Shown: piece by piece, positions 1 to 9,326 of the stretch | Layout: every line of letters starts with the position of its first letter | Position numbering within the stretch: position 1 is the first letter of the stretch | Assembly (NCBI RefSeq): GCF_900446215.1 | Contig: NZ_UAQZ01000001.1 | Coordinates: 496,001-560,000 of the forward strand | Source of the DNA: Burkholderia cenocepacia | Lineage (GTDB): Bacteria; Pseudomonadota; Gammaproteobacteria; Burkholderiales; Burkholderiaceae | Length of the DNA: 64,000 nt | Direction: 5' to 3' | The notes under the pieces: generated by a model | The model's database searches: none | What the model saw: only the letters and a program-made list of their open reading frames with translations | Told to the model about the DNA's origin: nothing | Made by a program: the position numbers and the translations under genes

Positions 1-1203
1 GCGATGCAGCTCGAGCCCCTCGCCGACGATCCGCTCGATCGTGTGACGCGGCGAAAGCGAACTGAATGGATCCTGAAAGACCACCTGCATGTTCGAGCGC
101 AGCGCGGTCTGTTCGCGGCCGCGATAGGTCGACAGCGCGCGCCCCTGGAATTCGATCTCGCCGCCGGCCGTCTTCTGCAGCCCGAGCAACGCCATCGCGA
201 GCGTCGACTTTCCCGAGCCCGATTCGCCGACGATGCCGAGCGTTTCGCCCTGCCGCACCGACACCGACACGTCGGCCACGGCCGTCACCGGCACCGTGCC
301 GAACCAGCCGGCGAAGCCCGGCCGCTTGCGCGCGAACTGCACGCTCACGTGGCGCGCGTCGAGCACCACGGGTGCGATCGGCATCACCGGCGTGACCGCG
401 CGTTGCGGCCGGCTGTTCAGCAGCCGCTGCGTATACGGATGCTCGGGCGCCGTGAAGATCCGCTCGACCGGCCCGCTCTCGACGAGCCGGCCGTGCTCCA
501 TCACCGCGACCCGCTGCGCGAAGTGCCGCACGAGATTCAGGTCGTGCGTGATCAACAGGATCGCCATCCCGCGCTTTTCCGCCTCCTCCCGCTGCAGCTC
601 CAGCAGCAGGTCGACGATCTGCGCACGGATCGTCACGTCGAGCGCGGTGGTCGGCTCGTCGGCCAGCAGCAGGCGCGGCCGGCACGCGAGCGCCATCGCG
701 ATCATCGCGCGCTGTCGCTGGCCGCCCGACAACTGGTGCGGGTAACTGTCGACGCGCTTCTCCGGTTCCGCGATACCGGTGCGCGCGAGCAGCGCGATCG
801 CGCGCTTGCGCGCCTCCACGGCCGAGACGCCGTCGTGCAGCACGATCGTCTCGCCGATCTGCACGCCGATCGTATACAGCGGGTTGAGCGCCGTCATCGG
901 CTCCTGGAAGATCATCGCGATGTCCGAGCCGCGCAGCCCGCGCATCTCGCGCTCGCTCTTGGCGACCAGATCCTGCCCGGCGAAGCAGATCGCGCCGCTC
1001 ACTTCGGCGTCGCGCAGCAGCCGCAGGATCGACAGCGCGGTCACGCTCTTGCCGGACCCCGACTCGCCGACGAGCGCGACCCGCTCGCCGCGCCCGATCG
1101 CGAGCGTCACGTCGTCCACCGCGACCGTGTCGCCGAAGCGTACGTGCAGACGCTCGAGCGACAGCAGCGGCTCGTGCTGCGTCGATACGGTCGATGTGCT
1201 CAT
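1..1203 (-). CDS. yejF: Peptide ABC transporter, tandem ATPase (YejF type), C-terminus cut by window edge
   Basis: This is the ATP-hydrolysing subunit of an oligopeptide (microcin C-like) importer on the cytoplasmic face of the membrane. About 401 residues are visible and the reading frame runs off the left edge; the family is usually about 540 aa. Two ABC domains sit in one chain. The first has Walker A GESGSGKS at residues 46-53, signature LSGGQ at 158-162 and Walker B LLLADEPT near 180. The second Walker A, again GESGSGKST, is near residue 340. The ATG at 1201-1203 overlaps the TGA of the upstream permease (1200-1202), so the two are translationally coupled. Order, strand and spacing match yejABEF. 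The family assignment is firm; the transported peptide cannot be read from sequence. Confidence 0.93.
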   Translation of the reverse strand, partial: MSTSTVSTQHEPLLSLERLHVRFGDTVAVDDVTLAIGRGERVALVGESGSGKSVTALSILRLLRDAEVSGAICFAGQDLVAKSEREMRGLRGSDIAMIFQEPMTALNPLYTIGVQIGETIVLHDGVSAVEARKRAIALLARTGIAEPEKRVDSYPHQLSGGQRQRAMIAMALACRPRLLLADEPTTALDVTIRAQIVDLLLELQREEAEKRGMAILLITHDLNLVRHFAQRVAVMEHGRLVESGPVERIFTAPEHPYTQRLLNSRPQRAVTPVMPIAPVVLDARHVSVQFARKRPGFAGWFGTVPVTAVADVSVSVRQGETLGIVGESGSGKSTLAMALLGLQKTAGGEIEFQGRALSTYRGREQTALRSNMQVVFQDPFSSLSPRHTIERIVGEGLELHR

Positions 1204-2297
1204 CGCTGGCCTCCCGCGGCGCGCACCGAGTCGGCGATCCGCGTGTCGAGCGCGTTGCGCAGCGCGTCGCCCATGAAGGTCAGCAGCAGCAGCGTCGCGA
1301 CCAGCACGCCGAAGGTCGACAGCGAGATCCACCATGCGTCGAGGTTGCCCTTGCCCTGCGCGAGCAGTTCGCCGAGGCTCGGCGTCGGCGGCGGCACGCC
1401 GAGCCCGAGGAAATCGAGGCTCGTCAGCGCGAGGATCGACCCGCTCATCCGGAACGGCAGGAACGTGATCACCGGCGTGAGACTGTTCGGCAGGACGTGG
1501 CGCCAGATGATCTGCCAGTTCGTCAGCCCCATCGCGCGCGCCGCGCGCACGTAGTCCTGGGTGCGGTTGCGCAGGAATTCCGCGCGTACGTAGTCGGCGA
1601 GCCCGATCCAGCCGAACAGCGACAGCAGCACGATCAGCAGCAGGAAGCTCGGCTCGAAGATCGACGCGAAGATGATCAGCAGGTACAGCTCCGGCAGCGA
1701 GCTCCAGATCTCGATCAGCCGCTGCCCGACGATGTCGATGCGTCCGCCGAAGAAGCCCTGCACGGCGCCCGCGGCGATCCCGAGCAGCGTGCCGATCACG
1801 GTCAGGATCAGCCCGAACTCGACCGACACGCGGAACCCGTACACGAGCCGCGCGAGCAGGTCGCGGCCCTGCGCGTCGGTGCCGAGCCAGTTCTCGCGCG
1901 ACGGCGGCGCCGGGTTCGGTACGTTCGAGAAGTAGTTCAGCGTGTCGTAGTAATAGCGGTTCGGCGGATAGACGACGAAGTTGCCGGGCGCCTCGAGCCG
2001 CTTGCGCACATACGGATCGAGATAGTCGGCCGGCGTCGGGAAATCGCCGCCGAAGGTCGTCTCCGGGTACGCATGGAACATCGGGAAATAGGTCTGGCCG
2101 TCGTAGCGCACGACGAGCGGCTTGTCGTTCGACCACAGCGGCGCCGCGAGGCTCGCGGCAAAGGCCACGACGAAGATCACGAAGCTCCAGTAGCCGACGC
2201 GCTGCTGCCTGAAGCGCTGCCACACGCGGCGGGCGGGCGACGGCGACACGCGCGCCCGCGCGGCGTCGAGACGGGAAGAGGCGACGGCCCGGTTCAT
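1200..2297 (-). CDS. yejE: Peptide ABC transporter permease (YejE type)
   Basis: Inner-membrane permease subunit of the peptide importer, 365 aa. The N-terminal cytoplasmic arm is basic, then a first membrane segment lies near residues 35-55, followed by a long periplasmic stretch typical of YejE/OppC. The BPD_transp_1 core is in the C-terminal half, with the cytoplasmic EAA-type loop RAARAMGLTNWQIIWRHVLP that docks on the ATPase. The stop codon overlaps the start of yejF and the yejB stop lies 48 bp upstream, which supports one operon. Nothing looks truncated or mutated. Confidence 0.93.
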   Translation of the reverse strand: MNRAVASSRLDAARARVSPSPARRVWQRFRQQRVGYWSFVIFVVAFAASLAAPLWSNDKPLVVRYDGQTYFPMFHAYPETTFGGDFPTPADYLDPYVRKRLEAPGNFVVYPPNRYYYDTLNYFSNVPNPAPPSRENWLGTDAQGRDLLARLVYGFRVSVEFGLILTVIGTLLGIAAGAVQGFFGGRIDIVGQRLIEIWSSLPELYLLIIFASIFEPSFLLLIVLLSLFGWIGLADYVRAEFLRNRTQDYVRAARAMGLTNWQIIWRHVLPNSLTPVITFLPFRMSGSILALTSLDFLGLGVPPPTPSLGELLAQGKGNLDAWWISLSTFGVLVATLLLLTFMGDALRNALDTRIADSVRAAGGQR

Positions 2298-2345
2298 CGC
2301 GCTCCTCGCCCGCTGGCGCCGGGCATGCGCATGGCTCGTTTCATG

Positions 2346-3389
2346 TCAGCGCTCCAGGTTGTCGAATTGAATGCGCGGATCGACCCACACATAGCAGAGA
2401 TCGGAGATCAGCTTGGTCGCGAGCCCGATCAGCGTGAACAGGTACAGCGTGCCGAGCACGACCGGATAGTCGCGCCGCACGACCGATTCGTACGACAGCA
2501 GCCCGAGGCCGTCGAGCGAGAACAGCGTCTCGATCAGCAGGCTGCCGGTGAAGAACGCACCGATGAACGCGGCCGGGAAACCGACGATCAGCGGCAGCAT
2601 CGCGTTGCGGAACACGTGCTTCCACAGCACGCTGCGCTCGGAGAGCCCCTTCGCGCGCGCGGTCAGCACGTATTGCCGGCGGATCTGGTCGAGGAACGCG
2701 TTCTTCGTGAGCATCGTGACGACCGCGAAGCTGCCGACGACCGACGCGGTGATCGGCAGCGCGATGTGCCACAGGTAGTCGAGCACCTTGCCGACGAGCG
2801 ACAGCTGCGCGAAGTTGTCCGACGTGAGGCCGCGCAGCGGGAAGAGCTGCCAGAACGAGCCGCCGCCGAACAGCACGAGCAGCAGCACGCCCAGCACGAA
2901 GCCTGGAATCGCATAGCCGACGAGCACGACGAGGCTCGTCGCGACGTCGAACGGCGAACCGTTGCGCACCGCCTTCGCGATGCCGAGCGGCACCGAGATC
3001 AGGTACGTGAGGAAGAACGTCCACAGCCCGATGCTGATCGACACGGGCAGCTTCTGCACGACCAGCGACCACACGCTCTGGTGGCGGAAATAGCTGTCGC
3101 CGAGATCGAAGCGCGCGAAGCGCTTCAGCATCAGCCAGTAGCGTTCGAGCGGCGGCTTGTCGAAGCCGTACAGCGCCTTCAACTGCGCGAGCTGCTGCGC
3201 GTCGACGCCGGTGTGTGCGCGCATCCCGAACGGCGTCGCGCCCTGCTCCGTCGCGCCCTTGCGCAACTCCTGCACGGCCTGCTCGACCGGGCCGCCCGGC
3301 ACGAACTGGATCACCGCGAACGTGAGCGTCAGCACGCCGACGAGCGTCGGGATCATCAGCAGCAGGCGTTTGAGGATGTAGCTCCACAT
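2346..3389 (-). CDS. yejB: Peptide ABC transporter permease (YejB type)
   Basis: Second membrane permease of the importer, about 347 aa from the chosen start. I start at the ATG at 3387-3389 (protein MWSYILKRLLLMIPTLVGVL), because this gives the usual YejB/DppB N-terminus that goes straight into a membrane helix. The longer open frame up to 3587 reads into the yejA coding region and has no family character. The EAA loop LTARAKGLSERSVLWKHVFR is present before the last helices. The gene lies between the binding protein (52 bp upstream) and yejE (48 bp downstream). Confidence 0.92.
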   Translation of the reverse strand: MWSYILKRLLLMIPTLVGVLTLTFAVIQFVPGGPVEQAVQELRKGATEQGATPFGMRAHTGVDAQQLAQLKALYGFDKPPLERYWLMLKRFARFDLGDSYFRHQSVWSLVVQKLPVSISIGLWTFFLTYLISVPLGIAKAVRNGSPFDVATSLVVLVGYAIPGFVLGVLLLVLFGGGSFWQLFPLRGLTSDNFAQLSLVGKVLDYLWHIALPITASVVGSFAVVTMLTKNAFLDQIRRQYVLTARAKGLSERSVLWKHVFRNAMLPLIVGFPAAFIGAFFTGSLLIETLFSLDGLGLLSYESVVRRDYPVVLGTLYLFTLIGLATKLISDLCYVWVDPRIQFDNLER

Positions 3390-3441
3390 AGGGCGTCGAC
3401 TCGTGATCGGGTGGCGGGGTTGAACAGAGGGCCGGCGCGGG

Positions 3442-5316
3442 TCAGTGATCGGGCTTCGCCCACCAGGTCGACACGACCCAGCCCTCGGCCGAATAGTACA
3501 GCGGCAGCGTCTGCGGATAGGCGAGCGTGCGCTTGTACGCGATGCGATGCGTCGTGCTGTACCACTGCGGGACCGCATAGTAGCCATGCATCAGCACGCG
3601 GTCGAGCGCGTGCGTCGCGTCGAGCAGTTCCTCGCGCGTCTGCGCGGTGCCGAGCGCACGCAGCAACGCGTCGACGGCCGGCGATTTCAATCCGATGAAG
3701 TTGTCGGAGCCCGGCTCGTCGGCGAACTTGCTCGCGTAACGCGAGTATTGCTCGGCGCCCGGCACCTGCACGCCCGGCAGGCGGATCGTCGTCATGTCGT
3801 AGTCGAATGCATCGAGGCGCTTTTGCAGCAGTGCGTAGTCGGCCGTGCGGAACCGCACGGCGATGCCGAGCTTCGCGAGGTTGCGCTGGTAGGCGGTCAC
3901 GACGCCTTCCATCGCGCCGCCTGCATCGTCGAGGATCTCGAACGCGAACGGCTCGCCCTTCGCATTGCGCAACGCGCCGTCGCGATAGGTCCAGCCGGCC
4001 TGCGCGAGCAGCGCGCGCGCCTTCAGCAGGTTCGCACGCAGCGAGCCCGGCGGATGGGTGTCCGGCTGCGTGACCATCGGGCCGAACACGGCCGGATCGA
4101 GCTGCGCGCGCAGCGGCTCCAGCAGCTTCAGCTCGCCCTCGCCCGGCGTACCGGTCGCCTGCAGGTCGGTGTCGGCGAAGTAACTGTTGAGGCGCGTATA
4201 CGCGCTGTAGAACAGCTGGCGGTTCAGCCATTCGAAGTCGAACGCGAGGTCGAGCGCCTGGCGCACGCGCACGTCGCGAAACAGCGGCCGGCGCAAGTTC
4301 ATGAAGAAGCCCTGCATGCCGGCGCCGTTATGTTGGCGGAATTCGCGCTTGACGAGCTCGCCGCTATCGAAACGCTTGCCGACGTCGCGCCGCGTCCAGT
4401 TGCGCGCGATGTACTCGACGAGCACGTCGTATTCGCCGGCCTTGAACGCCTCGAGCCGCGCGACGCCGTCGCCGTACAGCTTGTACACGATCCGCTCGAA
4501 GTTGTTGGTGCCGACCCGTACCGGCAAGTCGGCGCCCCAGTACGCGGGGTTGCGCCGATAGGTGATCGTGCGGCCGTTGTCGTAACGCTCGATCAGGTAC
4601 GGGCCGCTGCCGATCGGCTGCTCGAACGCGAGCTGGTCGAACGGGATGCGCGAACCGTCCGCGCGCAATCCCCACTTGCGCGAAAACACCGGCACGCCGC
4701 CGGCGATCAGCGGCAACTCGCGATTCGCGCTGCGGAACTCGAAGCGCACGGTCGCCGGATCGACGACCACGGCCTTCGCGATCTCCGCGAAATACGCGCC
4801 GAACTGCGGCGCGGCCTGCTTGCTCTTCAGCGTGTCGAACGAAAACTTGACGTCGTCGGCCGTGACGCGATCGCCGTTCGAAAAGCGTGCGCGCGGATTC
4901 AGGTGGAACGTGACCGAACGGCGGTCGGGCGCCACGGCGATGTCGTCGGCCAGCAGCCCGTACGCGGACGCCGGTTCGTCGGAGCTGCCGGTCGCGAGGC
5001 TCTCGAACAGCATGTCGATGCCGGGCGCGGCGTTGCCGCGCATCGTGAACGGATTGAACTTGTCGAACGACGTCAGCCGGTTCGGGTTCGCGAGCACCAG
5101 CGTGCCGCCCTTCGGCGCGTCGGGGTTCACATAGTCGAAATGCTTGAAGCCCGGCGGATACTTCGGCTCGCCGTACTGCGCAATGGCGTAGGCCGCGTGC
5201 GCGGCCGGCACGGCCAGCGCCGCGTGCAGCGCCAGCACCGCGGCCACGCGGCCGGCGGCCCGCAGCACGCCGAGGCGGGCGCGCGCGGCGGCGGCCCGGG
5301 GCGAACCCTTCGTCAT
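3442..5316 (-). CDS. yejA: Periplasmic peptide-binding protein of ABC importer (SBP family 5, YejA type)
   Basis: Periplasmic substrate-binding protein, 624 aa, that captures peptides for YejBEF. It has a signal peptide with a basic n-region, a hydrophobic core and an AHA cleavage site near residues 39-41. The mature protein begins YAIAQYGEPKYPPGFKHFDY, a YejA-like start. The SBP_bac_5 fold follows, with hallmarks such as KPSF-region equivalents and the WTRRDVGKRFD segment. It is the first gene of the operon and is preceded by a non-coding gap carrying a terminator-like hairpin. The substrate class is inferred from the family only. Confidence 0.92.
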   Translation of the reverse strand: MTKGSPRAAAARARLGVLRAAGRVAAVLALHAALAVPAAHAAYAIAQYGEPKYPPGFKHFDYVNPDAPKGGTLVLANPNRLTSFDKFNPFTMRGNAAPGIDMLFESLATGSSDEPASAYGLLADDIAVAPDRRSVTFHLNPRARFSNGDRVTADDVKFSFDTLKSKQAAPQFGAYFAEIAKAVVVDPATVRFEFRSANRELPLIAGGVPVFSRKWGLRADGSRIPFDQLAFEQPIGSGPYLIERYDNGRTITYRRNPAYWGADLPVRVGTNNFERIVYKLYGDGVARLEAFKAGEYDVLVEYIARNWTRRDVGKRFDSGELVKREFRQHNGAGMQGFFMNLRRPLFRDVRVRQALDLAFDFEWLNRQLFYSAYTRLNSYFADTDLQATGTPGEGELKLLEPLRAQLDPAVFGPMVTQPDTHPPGSLRANLLKARALLAQAGWTYRDGALRNAKGEPFAFEILDDAGGAMEGVVTAYQRNLAKLGIAVRFRTADYALLQKRLDAFDYDMTTIRLPGVQVPGAEQYSRYASKFADEPGSDNFIGLKSPAVDALLRALGTAQTREELLDATHALDRVLMHGYYAVPQWYSTTHRIAYKRTLAYPQTLPLYYSAEGWVVSTWWAKPDH

Positions 5317-5388
5317 AGAGGCCCTGTCGGTCGAATGAGGGTAGTAACGTGAACGATTCTACCCATTCAATCCGTCGAGCCAAAAGAA

Positions 5389-5407
5389 AACCGCCACGCG
5401 GGCGGTT
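5389..5407 (-). terminator. Rho-independent terminator-like hairpin
   Basis: A perfect 7-bp inverted repeat (AACCGCC / GGCGGTT) with a 5-nt loop. An A-run lies on the left flank, so the transcript of the minus-strand gene at 5457-5813 would carry a U-tract after the stem. It separates that gene from yejA. Confidence 0.75.
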
Positions 5408-5456
5408 TCCTCACGAGCGATCGTCGCGCGCGCATCACGCACGCGCGACCGGTCGA

Positions 5457-5813
5457 TCAACGCCAGCCGTTGTGGCGGCCGTGATCCCAGTGACCGCGAT
5501 CGCCGCCCCAGCCGCGGCCATGGCGGCGGTACCACTCGTCGCGGCCCCAGTAGCGGCGGCCGTCCCAGTAGCGGTCGCCGTGCCAGCCGATCACGATCGC
5601 CGGCGCCGGCGCGTACACGGGCGCCGGTGCATAGACAGGCGCCGGCTGGTAGACGACCGGCGGAGGCGGCGGCGCATACACGGGCGCGGGCGCGACGTAG
5701 ACCGGTGCCGGCACGCCGACGTTGATCCCGACATTGACTCCCGCCATTGCTGCGCCCGACACGAGCAAGGCCGTCATACCGGTCAGGAGCGAGGCAACAC
5801 GCAAAGTCTTCAT
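5457..5813 (-). CDS. Small secreted Pro/Tyr-rich protein of unknown function
   Basis: Predicted exported protein of 118 aa. The start is the ATG at 5811-5813, chosen because it is followed by a clean signal peptide (MKTLRVASLLTGMTALLVSG, cleavage after AMA) and preceded by a GAGGAA Shine-Dalgarno. The mature part has a low-complexity zone of repeated PVYAPAP-type units (about residues 36-72). A strongly basic tail follows, rich in Arg, Trp, Tyr, Gly and His. Small proteins of this kind are common in Burkholderia and resemble the YXWXXGR-rich envelope proteins, but no function is known to me. Repeats and tail suggest an extended, surface- or peptidoglycan-associated protein. That is inference. 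Confidence 0.8.
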   Translation of the reverse strand: MKTLRVASLLTGMTALLVSGAAMAGVNVGINVGVPAPVYVAPAPVYAPPPPPVVYQPAPVYAPAPVYAPAPAIVIGWHGDRYWDGRRYWGRDEWYRRHGRGWGGDRGHWDHGRHNGWR

Positions 5814-6107
5814 GGATTCCTCTTCTGGTTGTGTCATGTGTGATTCGACTATAACGGCAAGCACCGTCCCCGCATATTTCAAGTTTGTAAGAACTGATGC
5901 GCGGCATCGCAACGGGAAGCCCGCGCTAACGTCTTGTAACAATCGACGCCGATTGCCCGTCCATACCCTTTCCTAAAACATCTTTCATGCTGCGTCGCGC
6001 CCGGCGTTAAGCGGCGCCCCGCACACTGCGCGAGCCGAATCGGGCTCCCGCCGCGCTTCGGCACCTCGCTGACAGGCCGGCGCGTCGCGCCGGCGGAGAC
6101 CTCGCCG
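5814..6107. other. Divergent intergenic region, no gene seen
   Basis: This gap separates the minus-strand secreted protein and the plus-strand efflux operon, so promoters for both must lie here. On the minus strand a TATAGT-like -10 hexamer occurs shortly upstream of the secreted-protein start, but its -35 is weak. I see no clear operator palindrome. Confidence 0.5.
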
Positions 6108-9100
6108 ATGCTGAAACTCGTCCGACTCGCGCTCGCGCGCCCCTATACGTTCATCGTCCTCGCACTGCTGATCCTGATCGCCGGGCCGCTCGCGGCGCTG
6201 CGCACGCCGACCGACATCTTCCCCGACATCCGGATTCCGGTCATCAGCGTCGTCTGGAACTACGCGGGCCTGCAGCCGGCCGACATGTCCGGGCGCATCG
6301 TCACCTACTACGAGCGCACGCTCGGCACGACGGTCAACGACGTCGCGCACATCGAGTCGCAGTCGTTCCGCAGCTTCGGGATCGTCAAGATCTTCTTCCA
6401 GCCGAGCGTCGACATCCGCACCGCGACCGCGCAGGTCACGTCGATCTCGCAGACCGTGCTCAAACAGATGCCGCCCGGCACCACGCCGCCGCAGATCCTC
6501 AACTACAACGCGTCGACCGTGCCCGTGCTGCAGCTCGCGCTCACCAGCGACACGCTGAACGAACAGCAGCTCGGCGACTACGCGACCAACGTGATCCGGC
6601 CGCAGTTGCTGTCCGTCGCCGGTGTCGCGATTCCGTCGCCGTACGGCGGCAAGGTGCGCCAGGTGCAGATCGACCTCGATCCGCAGGCGCTGCAGGCCAA
6701 GGGGTTGTCCGCGCAGGACGTCGCGACCGCGCTCGCGCAGCAGAACCAGATCATCCCGGCCGGCACGCAGAAGATCGGCGGCTTCGAGTACAACATCCGC
6801 CTCAACAACAGCCCGTTGACCATCGACCAGCTCAATGCGCTGCCGATCCGCACCGTGAACGGCGCGGTGATCTTCATGCGCGACGTCGCGCACGTGCGCG
6901 ACGGCTTTCCGCCGCAGGGCAACATCGTGCGCGTCGACGGCCGCCGCGCGGTGCTGATGAGCGTGCTGAAGAGCGGCTCGGCGTCGACGCTCGACATCAT
7001 CGCGGGCGTCAAGGCGCAGCTGCCGCGCATCGAGGCGACGCTGCCGCCGTCGCTGCGGCTCGTCGTGATGGGCGACCAGTCGGTATTCGTGAAGGGCGCC
7101 GTGAGCGGCGTGGCGCGCGAAGGGCTGATCGCCGCCGCGCTCACGTCCGCGATGATCCTGCTGTTCCTCGGCAGCTGGCGCTCGACGCTGATCATCGCCG
7201 CGTCCATCCCGCTCGCGGTGCTGGCGGCGATCGCCGCGCTCGCGGCCGCGGGCGAGACGCTCAACGTGATGACGCTCGGCGGCCTCGCGCTCGCGGTCGG
7301 CATTCTGGTCGACGATGCGACCGTCACGATCGAGAACGTCAACTGGCATCTCGAACAGGGCAAGGACGTGCGCAGCGCGATCCTCGACGGCGCGTCGCAG
7401 ATCGTCGCGCCGGCCTTCGTGTCGCTGCTGTGCATCTGCATCGTGTTCGTGCCGATGCTGCTGCTCGACGGCGTCGCCCGCTTCCTGTTCGTGCCGATGG
7501 CCGAAGCGGTGATCTTCGCGATGATCGCGTCGTTCGTGCTGTCCCGCACGTTCGTGCCGATGATGGCGCACTACCTGCTGAAGGCGCATGCCGCGCATCC
7601 GGAAGCCGTGCTCGCGCCGCACGGCGCACCGTTCGCGCCGCCGCGCGCGCGCAATCCGCTGGTGGCGTTCCAGCAAGGGTTCGAGCGCCGCTTCGCGGCG
7701 CTGCGCGCGGGCTACCGCGTCGTGCTCGGCCTCGCCCTCGTCCACCGCGCCCGCTTCGTCGCGCTGTTCCTCGCCGCGGTGGCGGTGTCGTTCGCGCTGG
7801 TGCCGTGGCTCGGCCGCAATTTCTTCCCGTCGGTCGACGCCGGCGAAATCGCGATTCACGTGCGCGCGCCGATCGGCACGCGCATCGAGGAAACGGCCGC
7901 ATTGTTCGATCGCGTCGAGCGCACGGTGCGCGGCGTCGTGCCGCCGCATGCGCTCGCGAGCATCGTCGACAACATGGGCTTGCCGAACAGCGGGATCAAC
8001 CTCACGTACAGCAACAGCGGCACGATCGGCCCGCAGGACGGCGACATCCTCGTGTCGCTCACCGGCGACCACGCGCCGACGGCACGCTACGTGAAGCAGT
8101 TGCGCACCGTATTGCCGCGCGCGTTTCCGGGCGTGACGTTTTCGTTCCTGCCCGCCGACATCGTGAGCCAGATTCTCAATTTCGGCGCGCCCGCGCCGAT
8201 CGACGTGCAGGTGACGGGCCCCGACCGCGCGGCCAACCGCGCGTATGCGACCGAGCTGTTGAGGCGCATCCGCACGGTGCCCGGCGTCGCCGACCCGCGC
8301 GTGCAGCAGGCGTCGACCTATCCGCAATTCACGGTGTCGGTCGATCGGGCCCGCGCCGCGCAGCTCGGCGTCACCGAGCAGGACGTCACCAATGCGGTGG
8401 TCGCGAGCCTGTCCGGCACGAGCCAGGTGTCGCCGACCTACTGGCTCGATCCACACAACGGCGTGTCCTATCCGATCGTCGCGCAGACCCCGCAGTACCG
8501 GATGACGTCACTGTCGGACCTGCGTGCGCTGCCCGTCACCGGCCGCGCGGGCGCGCCGCAACTGCTCGGCGGCCTCGCGACGATCGTGCGCGGACAGACC
8601 GATGCGGTCGTGTCGCACTACGACATCGCGCCGCTGTACGACATCTTCGCGACGACGCAGGACCGCGATCTCGGCGCGGTCAGCGCCGACATCGAACGCG
8701 TGCTGCACGCGAGCGCGGCGGACCTGCCGAAAGGCTCGCGCGTGACGATGCGCGGCCAGGTGCAGACGATGAACAGCGCGTTCGGCGGCCTGCTTGCCGG
8801 CCTGGCCGGCGCGGTACTGCTGATCTACCTGTTGATCGTCGTGAACTTCCATTCGTGGCGCGACGCGTTCGTGATCGTGAGCGGGCTGCCCGCCGCGCTC
8901 GCCGGCATCGTCTGGATGCTGTTCGTCACGCGCACGCCGCTGTCGGTGCCGGCGTTGACGGGCGCGATCCTGTGCATGGGCGTCGCGACCGCGAACAGCA
9001 TCCTCGTCGTCACCTTCGCGCGCGAACGGCTCGCGCATACCGCCGATGCGGCCGTCGCCGCGCTCGAGGCCGGCTTCACGCGATTTCGGCCCGTGATGAT

Positions 9101-9326
9101 GACGGCGCTCGCGATGATCATCGGCATGGCGCCGATGGCCCTCGGTCTCGGCGACGGCGGCGAACAGAACGCGCCGCTCGGCCGGGCGGTCATCGGCGGC
9201 CTGCTGTGCGCGACCGCCGCGACGCTGGTGTTCGTGCCCGTCGTGTTCAGCCTCGTTCACCGGCGCGATCGCGCGCCCCGCTCCGAATCCCTTTCCGTCA
9301 CTCCGGGAGAACAGCATGTCCACTGA
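6108..9326 (+). CDS. RND multidrug efflux pump, inner-membrane permease
   Basis: Proton-driven RND transporter of 1072 aa, the usual length for AcrB/MexB-class pumps, with two homologous halves of six membrane helices plus large periplasmic loops. The motif GILVDDATVTIENV near residues 398-411 carries the paired aspartates of the proton relay. FFPSVDAGEI and the second-half helix cluster after VNFHSWRDAFVIVSG also fit the family. The start ATG has GGAGA about 10 bp upstream. It overlaps the adaptor gene by 11 bp. The pump gene comes first, whereas most RND operons begin with the adaptor. The substrate cannot be predicted from sequence alone. Confidence 0.95.
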   Translation: MLKLVRLALARPYTFIVLALLILIAGPLAALRTPTDIFPDIRIPVISVVWNYAGLQPADMSGRIVTYYERTLGTTVNDVAHIESQSFRSFGIVKIFFQPSVDIRTATAQVTSISQTVLKQMPPGTTPPQILNYNASTVPVLQLALTSDTLNEQQLGDYATNVIRPQLLSVAGVAIPSPYGGKVRQVQIDLDPQALQAKGLSAQDVATALAQQNQIIPAGTQKIGGFEYNIRLNNSPLTIDQLNALPIRTVNGAVIFMRDVAHVRDGFPPQGNIVRVDGRRAVLMSVLKSGSASTLDIIAGVKAQLPRIEATLPPSLRLVVMGDQSVFVKGAVSGVAREGLIAAALTSAMILLFLGSWRSTLIIAASIPLAVLAAIAALAAAGETLNVMTLGGLALAVGILVDDATVTIENVNWHLEQGKDVRSAILDGASQIVAPAFVSLLCICIVFVPMLLLDGVARFLFVPMAEAVIFAMIASFVLSRTFVPMMAHYLLKAHAAHPEAVLAPHGAPFAPPRARNPLVAFQQGFERRFAALRAGYRVVLGLALVHRARFVALFLAAVAVSFALVPWLGRNFFPSVDAGEIAIHVRAPIGTRIEETAALFDRVERTVRGVVPPHALASIVDNMGLPNSGINLTYSNSGTIGPQDGDILVSLTGDHAPTARYVKQLRTVLPRAFPGVTFSFLPADIVSQILNFGAPAPIDVQVTGPDRAANRAYATELLRRIRTVPGVADPRVQQASTYPQFTVSVDRARAAQLGVTEQDVTNAVVASLSGTSQVSPTYWLDPHNGVSYPIVAQTPQYRMTSLSDLRALPVTGRAGAPQLLGGLATIVRGQTDAVVSHYDIAPLYDIFATTQDRDLGAVSADIERVLHASAADLPKGSRVTMRGQVQTMNSAFGGLLAGLAGAVLLIYLLIVVNFHSWRDAFVIVSGLPAALAGIVWMLFVTRTPLSVPALTGAILCMGVATANSILVVTFARERLAHTADAAVAALEAGFTRFRPVMMTALAMIIGMAPMALGLGDGGEQNAPLGRAVIGGLLCATAATLVFVPVVFSLVHRRDRAPRSESLSVTPGEQHVH

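Noticed and set aside
1194..3698. 834-aa frame opposite the Yej permeases
   Set aside because: Same reason: the minus strand encodes two clear permeases, and this frame is low-complexity Arg/Glu/His/Gln.
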